NCBI GenBank assembly: GCA_038740345.1
Contig: JAVYMA010000008.1
Span: forward strand, 1 to 64,000
Direction: 5' to 3'
DNA length: 64,000 nt
Source of the DNA: Methanomassiliicoccales archaeon
Lineage (GTDB): Archaea > Thermoplasmatota > Thermoplasmata > Methanomassiliicoccales > UBA472
Shown: piece after piece, positions 55,104-64,000 of the stretch
Layout of the letters: every line of letters begins with the position of its first letter
Numbering within the stretch: position 1 is the first letter of the stretch
Notes under the pieces: model-generated
What the model saw: the letters and a program-made list of their open reading frames with translations, nothing else
What the model was told of the DNA's origin: nothing
Database searches by the model: none
Program-made: the position numbers and the translations under genes

Positions 55104-55655
55104 ATGACGATAACTGGCGTGATAGAGGAGAGGGTGACGATTCCCAAAGGAGTGAATGTCACCATCAACGGGCCAGAGGTTACAGTAGCTGGAAAGGCCG
55201 GGCAGCTTAAGCGCAGATTCGAGAGTCCAAGGATAGAAATACTCACCTCCGAAGGACACGTGGTGGTCCGCTGTGAGTACCCTAAAATAAAAGACAAGGC
55301 CATGGTGGGCACTATTGCCTCTCATATCCAGAACATGATAGATGGGGTACAGGGAGGATTCGAATACCATATGAAGGTGGTCTACTCCCACTTCCCCATG
55401 AAGACCTCAGTTAAGGGAGACAAGTTCGTGATCGAGAACTTCTTGGGTGAGAAGTCGCCACGATACGCCAACATCATCGGCCAGACCAAAGTAGCGGTCA
55501 AGGGCGCAGAGGTGGTGGTGTCAGGCATCAATCTGGAGGAGGTCTCCCAGACCGCAGCGAATATCGAACGCGCCTGCAGGATAAAGGGGTATGACCCCCG
55601 CGTCTTTCAGGATGGGATATACATCGTGGAGAAGGCTAGGAAGGTGAAGGCATGA
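55104..55655 (+). CDS. rpl6: Ribosomal protein L6
   Basis: A 183-residue protein near the factor-binding site. Contains EERVTIPKGVNVTINGPEVT, TIASHIQNMIDGVQGGFEYH and the second-repeat part NFLGEKSPRYANIIGQTKVA. It overlaps rpl32e by 4 nt (ATGA). Confidence 0.96.
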   Translation: MTITGVIEERVTIPKGVNVTINGPEVTVAGKAGQLKRRFESPRIEILTSEGHVVVRCEYPKIKDKAMVGTIASHIQNMIDGVQGGFEYHMKVVYSHFPMKTSVKGDKFVIENFLGEKSPRYANIIGQTKVAVKGAEVVVSGINLEEVSQTAANIERACRIKGYDPRVFQDGIYIVEKARKVKA

Positions 55656-56377
55656 GTAAACCCAAGAAGGAGATCAAACAGCTTTCCGACCTGCCTTATT
55701 ACAAGGAAGAGTTTACGGAACAGCTCAAGGGCATGGGCATAGAGACTCTAGAGCAACTTCTAGATGCCCTTAACGATGAGGCCCAGTACAAAAAAATTGT
55801 GGATGAGTTGAAAGGAGTAGGGCCTAGGGTAGCTGACCACTGGATAGAGGTAATCGAGGAGGCTTTAGCCCAGGGCGCCGAGAGCATGTCTGTGGAGATA
55901 ACTGATGTGGAAGTGGAAAAGAAGGCGGAAGTGGTGCAAGAGGCGGCTGAAGTGGTAGAGCAAAAGGCATATGTGGCCCACAAGAAGCCAGAGCTCACAC
56001 CAGAGAAAAGGAGGGCATTGGCGATCAGAGAGGAGATAGATTCTCGCCGTCCCGCTTTCCGCCGTCAGGAATGGTTCCGCTTCAAACGCCTAGGTGAGAC
56101 ATGGAGAAGGCCAAAGGGAATCCACAGCAAGATGCGCCGACATTATGGCTATCGACCCCCAGTGGTAAGCATTGGCTACCGCGGACCTAAGGAGGTGAGA
56201 GGCTATCACTCCTCAGGCTTCGAGGAAGTGATCGTGCACAACCCATCACAGCTGGAGAAGGTGAATCCCAAGACTCAGGCTGTCCGCGTAGGCGGCACGG
56301 TGGGTTATAAGAAGAGGCTCGCCATCGAGAAGCGCGCTGACGAGCTAGGAATTCGAGTTCTAAACAGGACGGGATAG
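55652..56377 (+). CDS. rpl32e: Ribosomal protein L32e with N-terminal helix-hairpin-helix extension
   Basis: The C-terminal half (about 125-241) is the conserved L32e: RRPAFRRQEWFRFKRLGETW, GIHSKMRRHYGYRPPVVSIG and GGTVGYKKRLAIEKRADELG. The first half is an extension with a helix-hairpin-helix-like fold (MGIETLEQLLDALNDE, LKGVGPRVADHWIEVI) and an acidic linker. The 241 residues are nearly twice the eukaryotic length; similar long forms are known in euryarchaea such as Haloarcula. Confidence 0.95.
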   Translation: MSKPKKEIKQLSDLPYYKEEFTEQLKGMGIETLEQLLDALNDEAQYKKIVDELKGVGPRVADHWIEVIEEALAQGAESMSVEITDVEVEKKAEVVQEAAEVVEQKAYVAHKKPELTPEKRRALAIREEIDSRRPAFRRQEWFRFKRLGETWRRPKGIHSKMRRHYGYRPPVVSIGYRGPKEVRGYHSSGFEEVIVHNPSQLEKVNPKTQAVRVGGTVGYKKRLAIEKRADELGIRVLNRTG

Positions 56378-56379
56378 AC

Positions 56380-56835
56380 ATGGATCTGAAGAACCAAAAG
56401 AGAATGGCGGCCCAGATCCTCAAATGCGGGGAATCGAGAGTATGGATCGACCCTAACAGGATAGAAGATGCTGCGGACGCCATCACTCGCGCGGATATCA
56501 GGACCGCGATCGAGTCCGGAACTATACGCGCTCTCCCTAAACAGGGAATTTCCCGCGGGAGGACCAGGTATAAGCTGGCCCAACGCAAGAAGGGGAGAAG
56601 GCGCGGACCGGGGAGCAGGAAGGGCACGTCAGGAGCCAGGAGCCCCTCCAAGGAGGACTGGATCCAGACTATCCGCCCTATCAGGAAAGAGCTGAGGAGG
56701 CTGCGGGATGAGGGCAAGATCTCGCGCTCTGTCTACCGAGAGTTCTACATGAAAGCCAAGGGAGGCATGTTCAAGAGCCGGAAGAACCTAGTCTCACACC
56801 TGCAGATGGCAGGCCACTTAAAGGAGGGGAATTGA
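56380..56835 (+). CDS. rpl19e: Ribosomal protein L19e
   Basis: A 151-residue archaeal/eukaryotic large-subunit protein. Contains NQKRMAAQILKCGESRVWID, RTAIESG-type helix DIRTAIESGTIRALPKQGIS, the basic GRTRYKLAQRKKGRRRGPGS and REFYMKAKGGMFKSRKNLVS. Starts 3 nt after rpl32e and overlaps rpl18. Confidence 0.96.
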   Translation: MDLKNQKRMAAQILKCGESRVWIDPNRIEDAADAITRADIRTAIESGTIRALPKQGISRGRTRYKLAQRKKGRRRGPGSRKGTSGARSPSKEDWIQTIRPIRKELRRLRDEGKISRSVYREFYMKAKGGMFKSRKNLVSHLQMAGHLKEGN

Positions 56836-57335
56836 TGGCTAATGGACCTAGATACAAGGTGGCCTTCCGTCGCAGGCGCGAAGGCCGGACGGACTACCGT
56901 CAGAGGGCAGCGCTCCTGCGCGCTCGCGTGCCTAGGGCAGTAGTGAGGAGCTCCCTTCGCCATATCAGTGTCCAACTGGTAAAGTTCGACGCCAAGGGGG
57001 ATTTAGTACTGGCCATGGCCCATTCCCGCGAGCTCCTCGATTTGGGGTGGAAGGCCTCAACGGGAAATTTGCCTGCGGCCTATCTGACTGGATATCTGGC
57101 AGGATTGAGAGCTAAGAAGAAGGGAGTGAGTAGGGCAGTGCTGGATATAGGGTTGAGGGAACCAGTCAAGGGTGCGGCCTGCTTCGCTTCCCTAAAGGGA
57201 CTACTGGATGCTGGACTGGATATACCTCACTCGGAGGAGATCCTTCCCCCCGAAGAAAGGATAGCTGGTAAGCATATCAACGCTGAGCTGGAAAAAATGG
57301 TTGAAGAGGTCAAGAATAGGATGGAGGCGGATTGA
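56832..57335 (+). CDS. rpl18: Ribosomal protein L18
   Basis: A 167-residue 5S rRNA-binding protein. Contains [60 protein letters not shown] and [20 protein letters not shown]. The C-terminus extends in a helix ([17 protein letters not shown]) that is longer than in bacteria. Confidence 0.96.
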   Translation: MMANGPRYKVAFRRRREGRTDYRQRAALLRARVPRAVVRSSLRHISVQLVKFDAKGDLVLAMAHSRELLDLGWKASTGNLPAAYLTGYLAGLRAKKKGVSRAVLDIGLREPVKGAACFASLKGLLDAGLDIPHSEEILPPEERIAGKHINAELEKMVEEVKNRMEAD

Positions 57336-57336
57336 G

Positions 57337-58035
57337 ATGGAGTGGACACCCAAGACAAGGCTAGGCAAGATGGTCATGAATGGTGAGATCACCACCATGA
57401 GCCAAGCGCTGGCCACCAAGTTACCCCTGAGGGAGCCAGAAATCGTCGATATCCTCCTCCCTGACCTTATGGACGAGGTCATCGATGTGAACATTGTGCA
57501 AAGGATGACCGACTCCGGTCGCAGGGTCAAGTTCCGCATAACCGTGGCCGTGGGAAACGGTGACGGATTCGTAGGCATCGGTCGGGCCAAGGGGAAGGAG
57601 GTTGGGCCCTCCATCCGCAAGGCCATCGACAATGCCAAGCTGAACATCATCGAAATAAAGAGAGGCTGTGGCTCCTGGGAATGCGGATGCGGTACACCAC
57701 ATTCTCTGCCATTCAACGTGGTAGGGAAGGCAGGAAGCGTAGAGGTGAATTTCAAGCCTGCTCCTCGAGGCATCGGGCTTGCCACTGGTGACGTGGCTAA
57801 GAGCATCCTGCAGCTGGCGGGCGTCAAGGATTCATGGGGATTCGTTAAAGGGCATACGAAAACGACGGTCAACTACGCCATCGCCAGCTTCGAGGCACTC
57901 AAGCAGACAGCGCAGGTGCGTGTAACAGAAGAGCAGGCCAGGAGGCTAAAGATCGTATCTGGACCGGTGAACGTGCACGTGGCTAGCGCCTTGGACATAG
58001 CCAAGGCGGTAGAGGCCCAAGAAAGGGAGGGATGA
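57337..58035 (+). CDS. rps5: Ribosomal protein S5
   Basis: A 232-residue protein that lines the mRNA entry and affects accuracy. Contains [40 protein letters not shown], and [20 protein letters not shown], the archaeal Cys-bearing loop. The end has [21 protein letters not shown]. The frame opens earlier at 57301, but that part lies within rpl18; the ATG at 57337 has GGAGG at 9 nt. Confidence 0.96.
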   Translation: MEWTPKTRLGKMVMNGEITTMSQALATKLPLREPEIVDILLPDLMDEVIDVNIVQRMTDSGRRVKFRITVAVGNGDGFVGIGRAKGKEVGPSIRKAIDNAKLNIIEIKRGCGSWECGCGTPHSLPFNVVGKAGSVEVNFKPAPRGIGLATGDVAKSILQLAGVKDSWGFVKGHTKTTVNYAIASFEALKQTAQVRVTEEQARRLKIVSGPVNVHVASALDIAKAVEAQEREG

Positions 58036-58037
58036 GC

Positions 58038-58502
58038 GTGGCCTATGCGGTCATCAGGGTGCGTGGACACTCCAAGATAAGATCAGATATAGAGGAGACG
58101 ATGAGGCTGATGCACCTTACACGTCCCAATCATTGCGTGGTGCTGCCAGAGAATGACACGGTGAAGGGCATGCTGCAGAAAGCCAAGGACTATATCACCT
58201 GGGGTGAGGTGGATGAAGTCACCTTGGCCAAGATGATCAAGTTCCGTGGCCGCCTTGAAGGAGATAAGCCAGTGGATGATGAGATTGTCAAAGCTGGCTC
58301 CAAATACACCAGCATTATCGCTCTGGCAAGGGCTATCAAGAAAGGAGAGGCTACCTACTCGAGCTTGAAGGGCTTCAAACCGGTGTTCCGACTCAGTCCC
58401 CCTAGAAAAGGATACGAGGGCAACAAGCGCTCATATCAGAACGGGGGCGCACTGGGATATCGCGGGAAAGATATCAACGAGCTCATAGAACGAATGTTAT
58501 AA
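58038..58502 (+). CDS. rpl30: Ribosomal protein L30
   Basis: A 154-residue archaeal L30 (eukaryotic L7 type). Starts AYAVIRVRGHSKIRSDIEET, contains LMHLTRPNHCVVLPENDTVK, MLQKAKDYITWGEVDEVTL and the PPRKGYEGNKRSYQNGGALG end. An ATG at 58032 overlaps the rps5 stop but is too close to the GGAGG; the GTG at 58038 is 7 nt from it and gives the family start. Confidence 0.95.
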   Translation: MAYAVIRVRGHSKIRSDIEETMRLMHLTRPNHCVVLPENDTVKGMLQKAKDYITWGEVDEVTLAKMIKFRGRLEGDKPVDDEIVKAGSKYTSIIALARAIKKGEATYSSLKGFKPVFRLSPPRKGYEGNKRSYQNGGALGYRGKDINELIERML

Positions 58503-58529
58503 TACCAAGGATATTGTTGGGGTCTCGAC

Positions 58530-58958
58530 ATGCCAAGCAGGACAAAGAAGTTCAGGGGGTCTCGCACCCATGGCCGTGGGAAGAAGGCTGGTAGAGGGGC
58601 CGGGCTCCATGGCGGCGTAGGTAACGCTGGACTGCATAAGCACAAGGTCATGAAGATGCTCAAATACGACCCGGAACACTTCGGGAGGCGCGGCTTCAAG
58701 CGTCCCCAAGAGGTCGTATCTGCCAAGATAACTATGAATGTAGGTGAAGTGCAGGAGAGCATCGAGAGGTTACTCGCCGAAGGTTACGCACAAAAGAAAG
58801 GAGATAGGACAATTGTAGACTTGCAGAAGATGGGCGTGGATAAGCTGTTGGGCTTTGGACAGGTGAAGGATAAGCTGGAAATCGTAGTGTCCGAGTCCTC
58901 GGCCAAGGCCAAGGAGAAGATTCAGAGCGCTGGTGGAGTGATAGTCGGACCTCAGTGA
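58530..58958 (+). CDS. rpl15: Ribosomal protein L15
   Basis: A 142-residue archaeal L15 (eukaryotic L27a type). Contains RTKKFRGSRTHGRGKKAGRG, GLHGGVGNAGLHKHKVMKML and HFGRRGFKRPQEV, with a globular C-terminal half (DKLEIVVSESSAKAKEKIQS). The 27-nt gap after rpl30 is one of the longer ones in the operon. Confidence 0.95.
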   Translation: MPSRTKKFRGSRTHGRGKKAGRGAGLHGGVGNAGLHKHKVMKMLKYDPEHFGRRGFKRPQEVVSAKITMNVGEVQESIERLLAEGYAQKKGDRTIVDLQKMGVDKLLGFGQVKDKLEIVVSESSAKAKEKIQSAGGVIVGPQ

Positions 58959-58978
58959 TGACCTGTTAAGCTGATACC

Positions 58979-60565
58979 ATGGCAGAAGAGAAGAAGAGCC
59001 TGCTCTACAAGCTCAAACCTCTCACCGACCGCCTACCAGCGGTCAGCAAGCCGGAAGGGCACGTTCACTTCCGGACCAAGATGCTATGGGTCATCGTCAT
59101 CCTGGTGTTCTACTTCGTAATGACAAACGTCTTCATCTATGGGCTGGACATGTCCAGCACCATTGACCTCTTCTCGCAATATCGCGCTATTCTAGCCGGA
59201 GCGCAGGGCTCGCTGATGCACCTGGGCATCGGTCCCATCGTCACCGCGTCCATCATCATGCAGCTTTTCGTGGGCGCCAAGATAATTCGCCTGGACCTCA
59301 CCAACTCAGAAGACAAGGCCGTATACCAGAGCACGCAGAAGTTTCTGGTGCTGATCATGATCCTGGTGGAGGCGGTTCCCCAAGTGTTCGGCTATCTCAC
59401 ACCATCCTCTGATTTCGTTAACGGGCTGGGATCCGCCCTGGGAAGCAACAGCTTCATCGATGCTGCGACACTTGCGGACATCATAATCATCTTACAGCTT
59501 TTCCTAGGCTCCTATATCGTGTTCCTCATGGATGAGGTGGTATCGAAATGGGGCATAGGATCGGGTATATCCCTGTTCATCGCCGCGGGAGTGGCCCAGG
59601 CCATATTCACAGGTACCATAAACTGGCAACCCATCGACGCCTCTCAGCCCATGAGCCTATCGAACCCTCCCGCGGGCACCATCCCTAAGACCCTCTATAT
59701 CATCCATAATTCTTCGGCTTCGCAGATGGCCAACGGAGGTTACGAGCAGATACTCCTGCAGAATCCCAACTCCATGATCGCGCTCGTAGGCACCGTGATC
59801 ATATTCCTTTTCGTCTGCTACGTGGAGAGCGTGCGCATAGAGCTGCCCCTGGCACATGGCACAGCCAGAGGGGCGAGGGGGCGATATCCCATCAAGTTGC
59901 TCTATGCCTCCAATATCCCCGTCATATTGATGGCAGCCCTGTTAGCGAACGTAAGTATGTTCTCCTTCCTCTTCTACACCAATCCCACATTGTCGCAGGT
60001 GCCGATCCTAGGAGGCAATCCTTGGTTGGGGTACTACGACCCTGTGAACCATGGCACACAGCCCTTGGGAGGTTTGGCATGGTATCTCTCAACCCCTAAT
60101 GGATTGGCTAGCTGGCTGCTCCCTATGCTCAACCCCGAGAGGTATGGCTATCTAGCCCAGGATCACGGCCCCTTGCAGATCATGATACATGTCATCGTGT
60201 TTTTCTTGGTCATGGTAGGGGGTTCGATCCTCTTCGCCAAATTCTGGATATCCACCACTAACATGGGACCAGAGGCCGTGGCCAAGCAAATCGAAGCGAG
60301 TGGCCTACAGATCCCCGGTTTCAGGCGTGATCCCCGCGTATTGAAGCGTGTGTTGGAACGCTATATACCCGTAGTGACGGTGATATCTGGTGCCGTGGTA
60401 GGCGCCCTGGCTGCTACGGCAGATCTGATCGGTACCACAGGACAGGCATCAGGTACAGGTGTTCTGTTGGCCGTGGGCATCATGATCCAATTCTATGAAG
60501 CGATCAGTCGAGAGCAGATGATGGAGATGCATCCCGTCCTAAGGCAGTTCTTCGGAGGTGAGTAA
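58979..60565 (+). CDS. secY: Protein translocase subunit SecY
   Basis: Channel subunit of the Sec translocon in the cytoplasmic membrane, 528 residues with about ten membrane segments. Contains TDRLPAVSKPEGHVHFRTKM, the plug region TIDLFSQYRAILAGAQGSLM, LGIGPIVTASIIMQLFVGA, KWGIGSGISLFIAAGVAQAI, and the cytosolic loop VRIELPLAHGTARGARGRYP. The loop between segments 5 and 6 and the region 350-400 are longer than in Methanocaldococcus SecY. Confidence 0.97.
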   Translation: MAEEKKSLLYKLKPLTDRLPAVSKPEGHVHFRTKMLWVIVILVFYFVMTNVFIYGLDMSSTIDLFSQYRAILAGAQGSLMHLGIGPIVTASIIMQLFVGAKIIRLDLTNSEDKAVYQSTQKFLVLIMILVEAVPQVFGYLTPSSDFVNGLGSALGSNSFIDAATLADIIIILQLFLGSYIVFLMDEVVSKWGIGSGISLFIAAGVAQAIFTGTINWQPIDASQPMSLSNPPAGTIPKTLYIIHNSSASQMANGGYEQILLQNPNSMIALVGTVIIFLFVCYVESVRIELPLAHGTARGARGRYPIKLLYASNIPVILMAALLANVSMFSFLFYTNPTLSQVPILGGNPWLGYYDPVNHGTQPLGGLAWYLSTPNGLASWLLPMLNPERYGYLAQDHGPLQIMIHVIVFFLVMVGGSILFAKFWISTTNMGPEAVAKQIEASGLQIPGFRRDPRVLKRVLERYIPVVTVISGAVVGALAATADLIGTTGQASGTGVLLAVGIMIQFYEAISREQMMEMHPVLRQFFGGE

Positions 60566-60567
60566 GG

Positions 60568-61242
60568 ATGGCAGCCAGTGGTGGAGGTGGCCCATCACCT
60601 ATGGCGGGGAGGAGTAGTATGAGTACTTTCGCCACTTTCTTCTTCGTCATGGTGGCCATCCTAGTGCTCTTCGATCCTGCGTTGCGCACGGCCCTCGGTG
60701 AAGTCACAGGTCTGCTGTTCATGCCCTTAGTCGGATTCGACTACCGCTATCCTGTCATAACCTTAGTCATCATGGGCATGATAATGACTGGTCTGACCAC
60801 GGTATTGAGGCACTTCTTCACTGATTATGTGGAGCAGGCAGAGAACCAGAAGATAGTCTCAGCCTTTAATCAAGAGATGAGGAAGGCCAGGTTGGAGAAT
60901 AACACCTTCAAACTCAAAAAACTGATGGAACAGCAGCCGCAGATATTACAGCGTTCCATGAAGGCCAGTGCCACGCAGCTCAAGCTCATGCCAATCACAT
61001 TATTGGTGATCATCCCTATCTTCGCTTGGCTGGCGGTGTTCATGAGCCAGGTTCATTCTCCAATAATCTCCGTACCATGGTCTTTCAATGTAAATCTCAA
61101 CTCAGCCGATTACCTCTTCCCAAACTGGATCCTTCTGTACTCAGTCATAAGCATCCCCTTTGGTCAGATCCTCGCCCGCTCCCTGAGGTTCGTGGAGTTC
61201 AGGAGAAGGCTTAAGGAGATCGCAGCGGAAGGTAAGTCATGA
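60568..61242 (+). CDS. DUF106 (EMC3/Oxa1-superfamily) membrane protein
   Basis: A 224-residue archaeal relative of YidC/Oxa1/EMC3, thought to insert membrane proteins. Hydrophobic segments near 20-35, 55-75, 140-160 and 185-205 surround a cytosolic coiled coil (SAFNQEMRKARLENNTFKLK, EQQPQILQRSMKASATQLK). It follows secY by 2 nt, which supports a joint role at the membrane. In most euryarchaea adk lies between the two; here it does not. Confidence 0.88.
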   Translation: MAASGGGGPSPMAGRSSMSTFATFFFVMVAILVLFDPALRTALGEVTGLLFMPLVGFDYRYPVITLVIMGMIMTGLTTVLRHFFTDYVEQAENQKIVSAFNQEMRKARLENNTFKLKKLMEQQPQILQRSMKASATQLKLMPITLLVIIPIFAWLAVFMSQVHSPIISVPWSFNVNLNSADYLFPNWILLYSVISIPFGQILARSLRFVEFRRRLKEIAAEGKS

Positions 61243-61787
61243 GGATCACCATTTCAGGTCCACCAGGGTCAGGCAAGACCACAATATGTAGACTTCTGGC
61301 CGACCGCTTAGGCTATGCTTACGTGATATCAGGTAATGTTTTCCGGGAAATGGCTAAGCAACATGGCATGTCCTTGGTCGAGTTCGGAGCTCTCGCCCAA
61401 CGTGATCCACGCTACGACCGCATGATCGATGAAGCCATGATCCAACGTGCCATGCAAGAGAAGGATATAATACTAGAAGGCAGGCTAGCAGCACACAATC
61501 TGACCCGTCGAGGCATCCCTGCCTTCAAGGTATACCTGGATGCCGACCCCTATACCAGGGCGAAGCGTATAGTAGAACGTGAGGGGAACGACCTCGAGCG
61601 CACCGCTCGGGAGATGCGGGAAAGGGAGGAGTGTGAGGCGCAGCGCTATCTCCAATGGTATGGCATCGACCTTAAGGACCGGGGAGTGTATGACCTTATA
61701 GTGGACACAGCGAAATTGACGCCTGAGGAGATAGTGGACCTTATCCTACGGAAGATGGGGAGGACCAATGACGCCGATGATTGTTAA
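61239..61787 (+). CDS. cmk: Cytidylate kinase
   Basis: Phosphorylates CMP and dCMP; 182 residues of the short archaeal form. P-loop SGPPGSGKTTICRLLADRLG, then SGNVFREMAKQHGMSLVEFG, DEAMIQRAMQEKDIILEGRL and the lid region RIVEREGNDLERTAREMRER. It overlaps DUF106 by 4 nt and the cbf5 start by 20 nt. Confidence 0.94.
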   Translation: MRITISGPPGSGKTTICRLLADRLGYAYVISGNVFREMAKQHGMSLVEFGALAQRDPRYDRMIDEAMIQRAMQEKDIILEGRLAAHNLTRRGIPAFKVYLDADPYTRAKRIVEREGNDLERTAREMREREECEAQRYLQWYGIDLKDRGVYDLIVDTAKLTPEEIVDLILRKMGRTNDADDC

Positions 61788-62736
61788 GGATCGCGATCCT
61801 CTCTTAACAGACAGGGGAAAGAAGCCAGAGGAACGCAGCATGAGCGAGCTCCTATCTGCTGGAGTAATTAATCTGGATAAGCCGATGGGGCCGACCTCAC
61901 ACCAAGTGACGGCTTGGGTGAGGGACATTTTAGGCGTAGAGCGCATAGGACACGGTGGCACTCTTGACCCCAAGGTCAGCGGCGTTCTTCCCATAGCTTT
62001 GGGCAAGGCCACCAAGATGACAGATCTGGTCCTACGCTCGGACAAGGAGTACGTCTGCCTTATGATGCTGCACAAAGAAGTTGATGAGGCGAAGCTCCGT
62101 CGCGTGCTTCAGACTTTCGTAGGAGAGATCTATCAAACGCCTCCAGTCAGAGCCGCTGTAAAGAGACAGATGCGCGTGCGCCGAGTGCACGCCATCAAGG
62201 TTTTACAGGTGAAGGATAGAGAGGTCCTCTTCCGCGTTGTATGCGACGCTGGTACATACATACGAACCTTATGCGTCGATATAGGCGAGGCCCTGGGCGT
62301 AGGCGCGCATATGGAAGAGCTTAGACGCATTCGTTCCGGGAGCATGCGCGAGCAGGATAGCGTTCATCTGCAGGACCTGAAGGATGCCTTCGTCTTCTGG
62401 AAAGAAGGCGATGAAACCTACCTGCGACGCATGGTGGCTCCTATGGAGATATTACTCGAGCCTTTGCGTAAAGTCGTCCTCAAAGACACGGCCGTGGACG
62501 CGGTCTGCCACGGCGCGGATCTGGCGGTAGTCGGCATCGCCAAGCTAGACCCAGAGATATCTAAAGGCGAGCTTGTGGCACTCCTGACTCAGAAGGGTGA
62601 AGCTGTGGCCTTGGCGAATGCGCTGATGAGCGGCGAGGAGATGAGACATGCGAGAGAAGGCATCGCCCTGCGCACAGACAGGGTGCTTATGGAGCCAGGT
62701 ACATATCCAAGGATGTGGGAATCAGGATCTGATTAA
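61768..62736 (+). CDS. cbf5: tRNA/rRNA pseudouridine synthase Cbf5
   Basis: Catalytic subunit of H/ACA RNPs, which turn uridines to pseudouridine in rRNA at guide-RNA-selected sites and can act on tRNA U55. The catalytic Asp is in GHGGTLDPKVSGVLPIALGK; INLDKPMGPTSHQVTAWVRD precedes it and CDAGTYIRTLCVDIGEALG follows. A PUA domain occupies about 245-322. Length 322 matches archaeal Cbf5. Last gene of the ribosomal operon; rpl14e, usually just before it, is absent. Confidence 0.95.
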   Translation: MTPMIVKDRDPLLTDRGKKPEERSMSELLSAGVINLDKPMGPTSHQVTAWVRDILGVERIGHGGTLDPKVSGVLPIALGKATKMTDLVLRSDKEYVCLMMLHKEVDEAKLRRVLQTFVGEIYQTPPVRAAVKRQMRVRRVHAIKVLQVKDREVLFRVVCDAGTYIRTLCVDIGEALGVGAHMEELRRIRSGSMREQDSVHLQDLKDAFVFWKEGDETYLRRMVAPMEILLEPLRKVVLKDTAVDAVCHGADLAVVGIAKLDPEISKGELVALLTQKGEAVALANALMSGEEMRHAREGIALRTDRVLMEPGTYPRMWESGSD

Positions 62737-62748
62737 GATCTGCCATCA

Positions 62749-63753
62749 TCAGAGAACGCTCAGCTTCGTCTGTTGCCGTTTCGGCTTTCCAGCTTCCCTC
62801 AGCTCTTTGAGCGGCATTGCCTCGATGCCCAATTCCCTGCGTATATCCTCGGCTAGATCCTTATCGAATCCATGATTGGTGTAGACCATTTTAGGAGAGC
62901 ATCCTCGCACGAATTCCAGGAGCTCAGCATGACCAGCATGATCAGAAAGGGGGAATCCCTCATCTACCCTCATATGGTTATAGAATCCTCGTCTCAAAGC
63001 CCAACCACTGACATAAGCGGTTCGTGTCCTGCCCTTCAGCAGCTGTTGCGCCACAGACCCTTTCAAGGATCCGGTGGAGAGAATATAGGCAGAGGGATGA
63101 GGAGAAGGGGACTTGCAATGCCGGTAGCGGAAGCAGCATCCTTCCTCTTCCTCTACCCACCTTGTGCTTTCCAATACCGTGTCCATGAGATAGGGGTCCA
63201 AATCATCCAAGATTTCCAAAAGGAGTTGCGACTTGCCCAGTGGATAGGTGAACAGCGCCACCGAATATCCCTGCGCCATATTGTCCTCGACCCAATCATG
63301 TATCACATTGCCCATCTCTTCCCGAGGAGGGAAATCCCAACCTTTCTTCCCATAGGTGGCCTCTATGATCAGAATATCGGTCTTTACTGGGCGAGCCCCT
63401 CTCATCCCGTAGCGGTCCTCGGGGCACATGTCGCCAGTATAGAGGACCTTGCTCCCGCCATCGACCAAGAACATCCTCGAACCATGGATATGGCCTGAGT
63501 CGAACATCGATACATGATGACATTCATCCTCGATGAGCCTCCGGCCTAGGCGCTCCGAGGCGCAGCGAAGTGTGACTTTAGATGCTATGGCTCTTTCCAC
63601 CTCAAAGCTACGGGGAAGATGATCTGAATGGGCATGCGAGATGCAGTTGACTCCATCGCCTGTGAGCCTTGCAGGATCGAATCGATATATCAACTCCCCA
63701 GATCGAAGCTCGATACCATTTCCAGGTCGTATCGAGAGCGCATCCCCTTCCAT
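62749..63753 (-). CDS. Metallo-beta-lactamase-fold hydrolase, SNM1/CPSF-like
   Basis: A 334-residue protein with the MBL metal motifs CISHAHSDHLPRS, the HHVSMFDSGHIHGSRMFLVD segment and YTGDMCPEDRYG. The later TKTDILIIEATYG-type strand (VKTDILIIEATYGKKG) and the C-terminal SDHAGHAELLEFV ...VYTNHG resemble SNM1/Artemis and mRNA-cleavage (beta-CASP) nucleases, though a full beta-CASP domain is not clear. A nucleic-acid substrate is inferred. It is convergent with cbf5, 12 nt apart. Confidence 0.82.
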   Translation of the reverse strand: MEGDALSIRPGNGIELRSGELIYRFDPARLTGDGVNCISHAHSDHLPRSFEVERAIASKVTLRCASERLGRRLIEDECHHVSMFDSGHIHGSRMFLVDGGSKVLYTGDMCPEDRYGMRGARPVKTDILIIEATYGKKGWDFPPREEMGNVIHDWVEDNMAQGYSVALFTYPLGKSQLLLEILDDLDPYLMDTVLESTRWVEEEEGCCFRYRHCKSPSPHPSAYILSTGSLKGSVAQQLLKGRTRTAYVSGWALRRGFYNHMRVDEGFPLSDHAGHAELLEFVRGCSPKMVYTNHGFDKDLAEDIRRELGIEAMPLKELREAGKPKRQQTKLSVL

Positions 63754-64000
63754 CGCTGGAGCTTATAATGGTTCAGGTATTTACTTTCACCCCTGAGTCA
63801 ACTTCTATGGTGGTTTAAGGGCATCTCTTGGAAGTGATCATGGTATGTCGCAAGGCGGCCTTGTTACACAATTATGATCATCGCTAGACGCATAGGCCAT
63901 TTCTGCACGAAATTCACTTGCTCAAGAAATATTTGTCAAAGTTAGAAGAGGAAATCATAAATTGTGCCACTGCTCATCTTGTGCCTAATTCTGCACCTAA

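Overview
The window is a chromosomal segment of a euryarchaeon. The 16S rRNA opens with the archaeal ATTCCGGTTGATCC, and the genes include proteasome alpha, exosome, KEOPS, RNase P proteins, archaeosine genes, S8e/S4e/L19e/L32e and SecY. The 16S gene stands alone, with its own promoter and processing stem, and is followed by pyrG rather than a tRNA and 23S. Unlinked rRNA genes are known from Thermoplasmata. The ribosomal superoperon ends secY-DUF106-cmk-cbf5 without rpl34e or rpl14e, which also fits that class. An HdrA-MvhDGA hydrogenase cluster suggests a hydrogen-using anaerobe, perhaps near Methanomassiliicoccales, but no methyl-coenzyme M reductase gene is present, so methanogenesis is not shown.

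Layout. 1-4.2 kb: archaeosine tRNA-guanine transglycosylase (cut by the window edge), a Pcc1-like protein, a nitroreductase, tRNA-Gln and a tRNA methylthiotransferase. 4.9-7.1 kb: a P5C-type aldehyde dehydrogenase and an unknown membrane protein. 7.4-10.6 kb: carotenoid operon crtI-crtB-UbiA prenyltransferase (minus strand). 10.6-13 kb: AT-rich, gene-poor, with a DUF454 protein and a frameshifted nuclease-like gene, ending at tRNA-Ser. 13.1-15.4 kb: 16S rRNA unit. 15.5-25 kb: pyrG, aIF2beta-TRAM, a presenilin-type protease, S8e, SRP19, Nnr and three calcineurin-type phosphoesterases. 25-31.2 kb: minus-strand hdrA-mvhD-mvhG-mvhA, preceded by a possible 33-codon gene and a hairpin-rich leader. 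31.7-39.9 kb: a membrane-anchored RING-like/zinc-ribbon protein, FtsZ, the exosome-proteasome superoperon (rnp2, psmA, sbds, rrp4, rrp41, rrp42, rpl37ae, rpoP, pcc1, pfdB) and a DHH phosphoesterase. 39.9-46.4 kb: TyrRS, glutamine synthetase, a CoA-disulfide-reductase-like flavoprotein, the archaeosine radical SAM enzyme and a DUF5611 protein. 46.9-62.7 kb: the ribosomal protein superoperon from L3 to Cbf5. The window closes with a metallo-beta-lactamase-fold hydrolase.

Expression signals follow two modes. Many first genes have a TATA box about 25-35 nt before the start codon and no Shine-Dalgarno sequence, so they look leaderless. Internal operon genes have GGAGG/GGTGA sites matching the 16S 3' end (CACCTCCT) and often overlap by 4 nt. 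The 16S and glnA promoters share an 11-nt sequence, GGGATACTACC, at the predicted transcription start.

Most of the window is informational housekeeping DNA. The parts most worth a second look are the duplicated HdrA with its upstream region, the RING-like protein, the second Pcc1-family gene beside tgtA, the shared 16S/glnA start-site motif, the structured leader of the L3 operon and the frameshifted nuclease-like gene.
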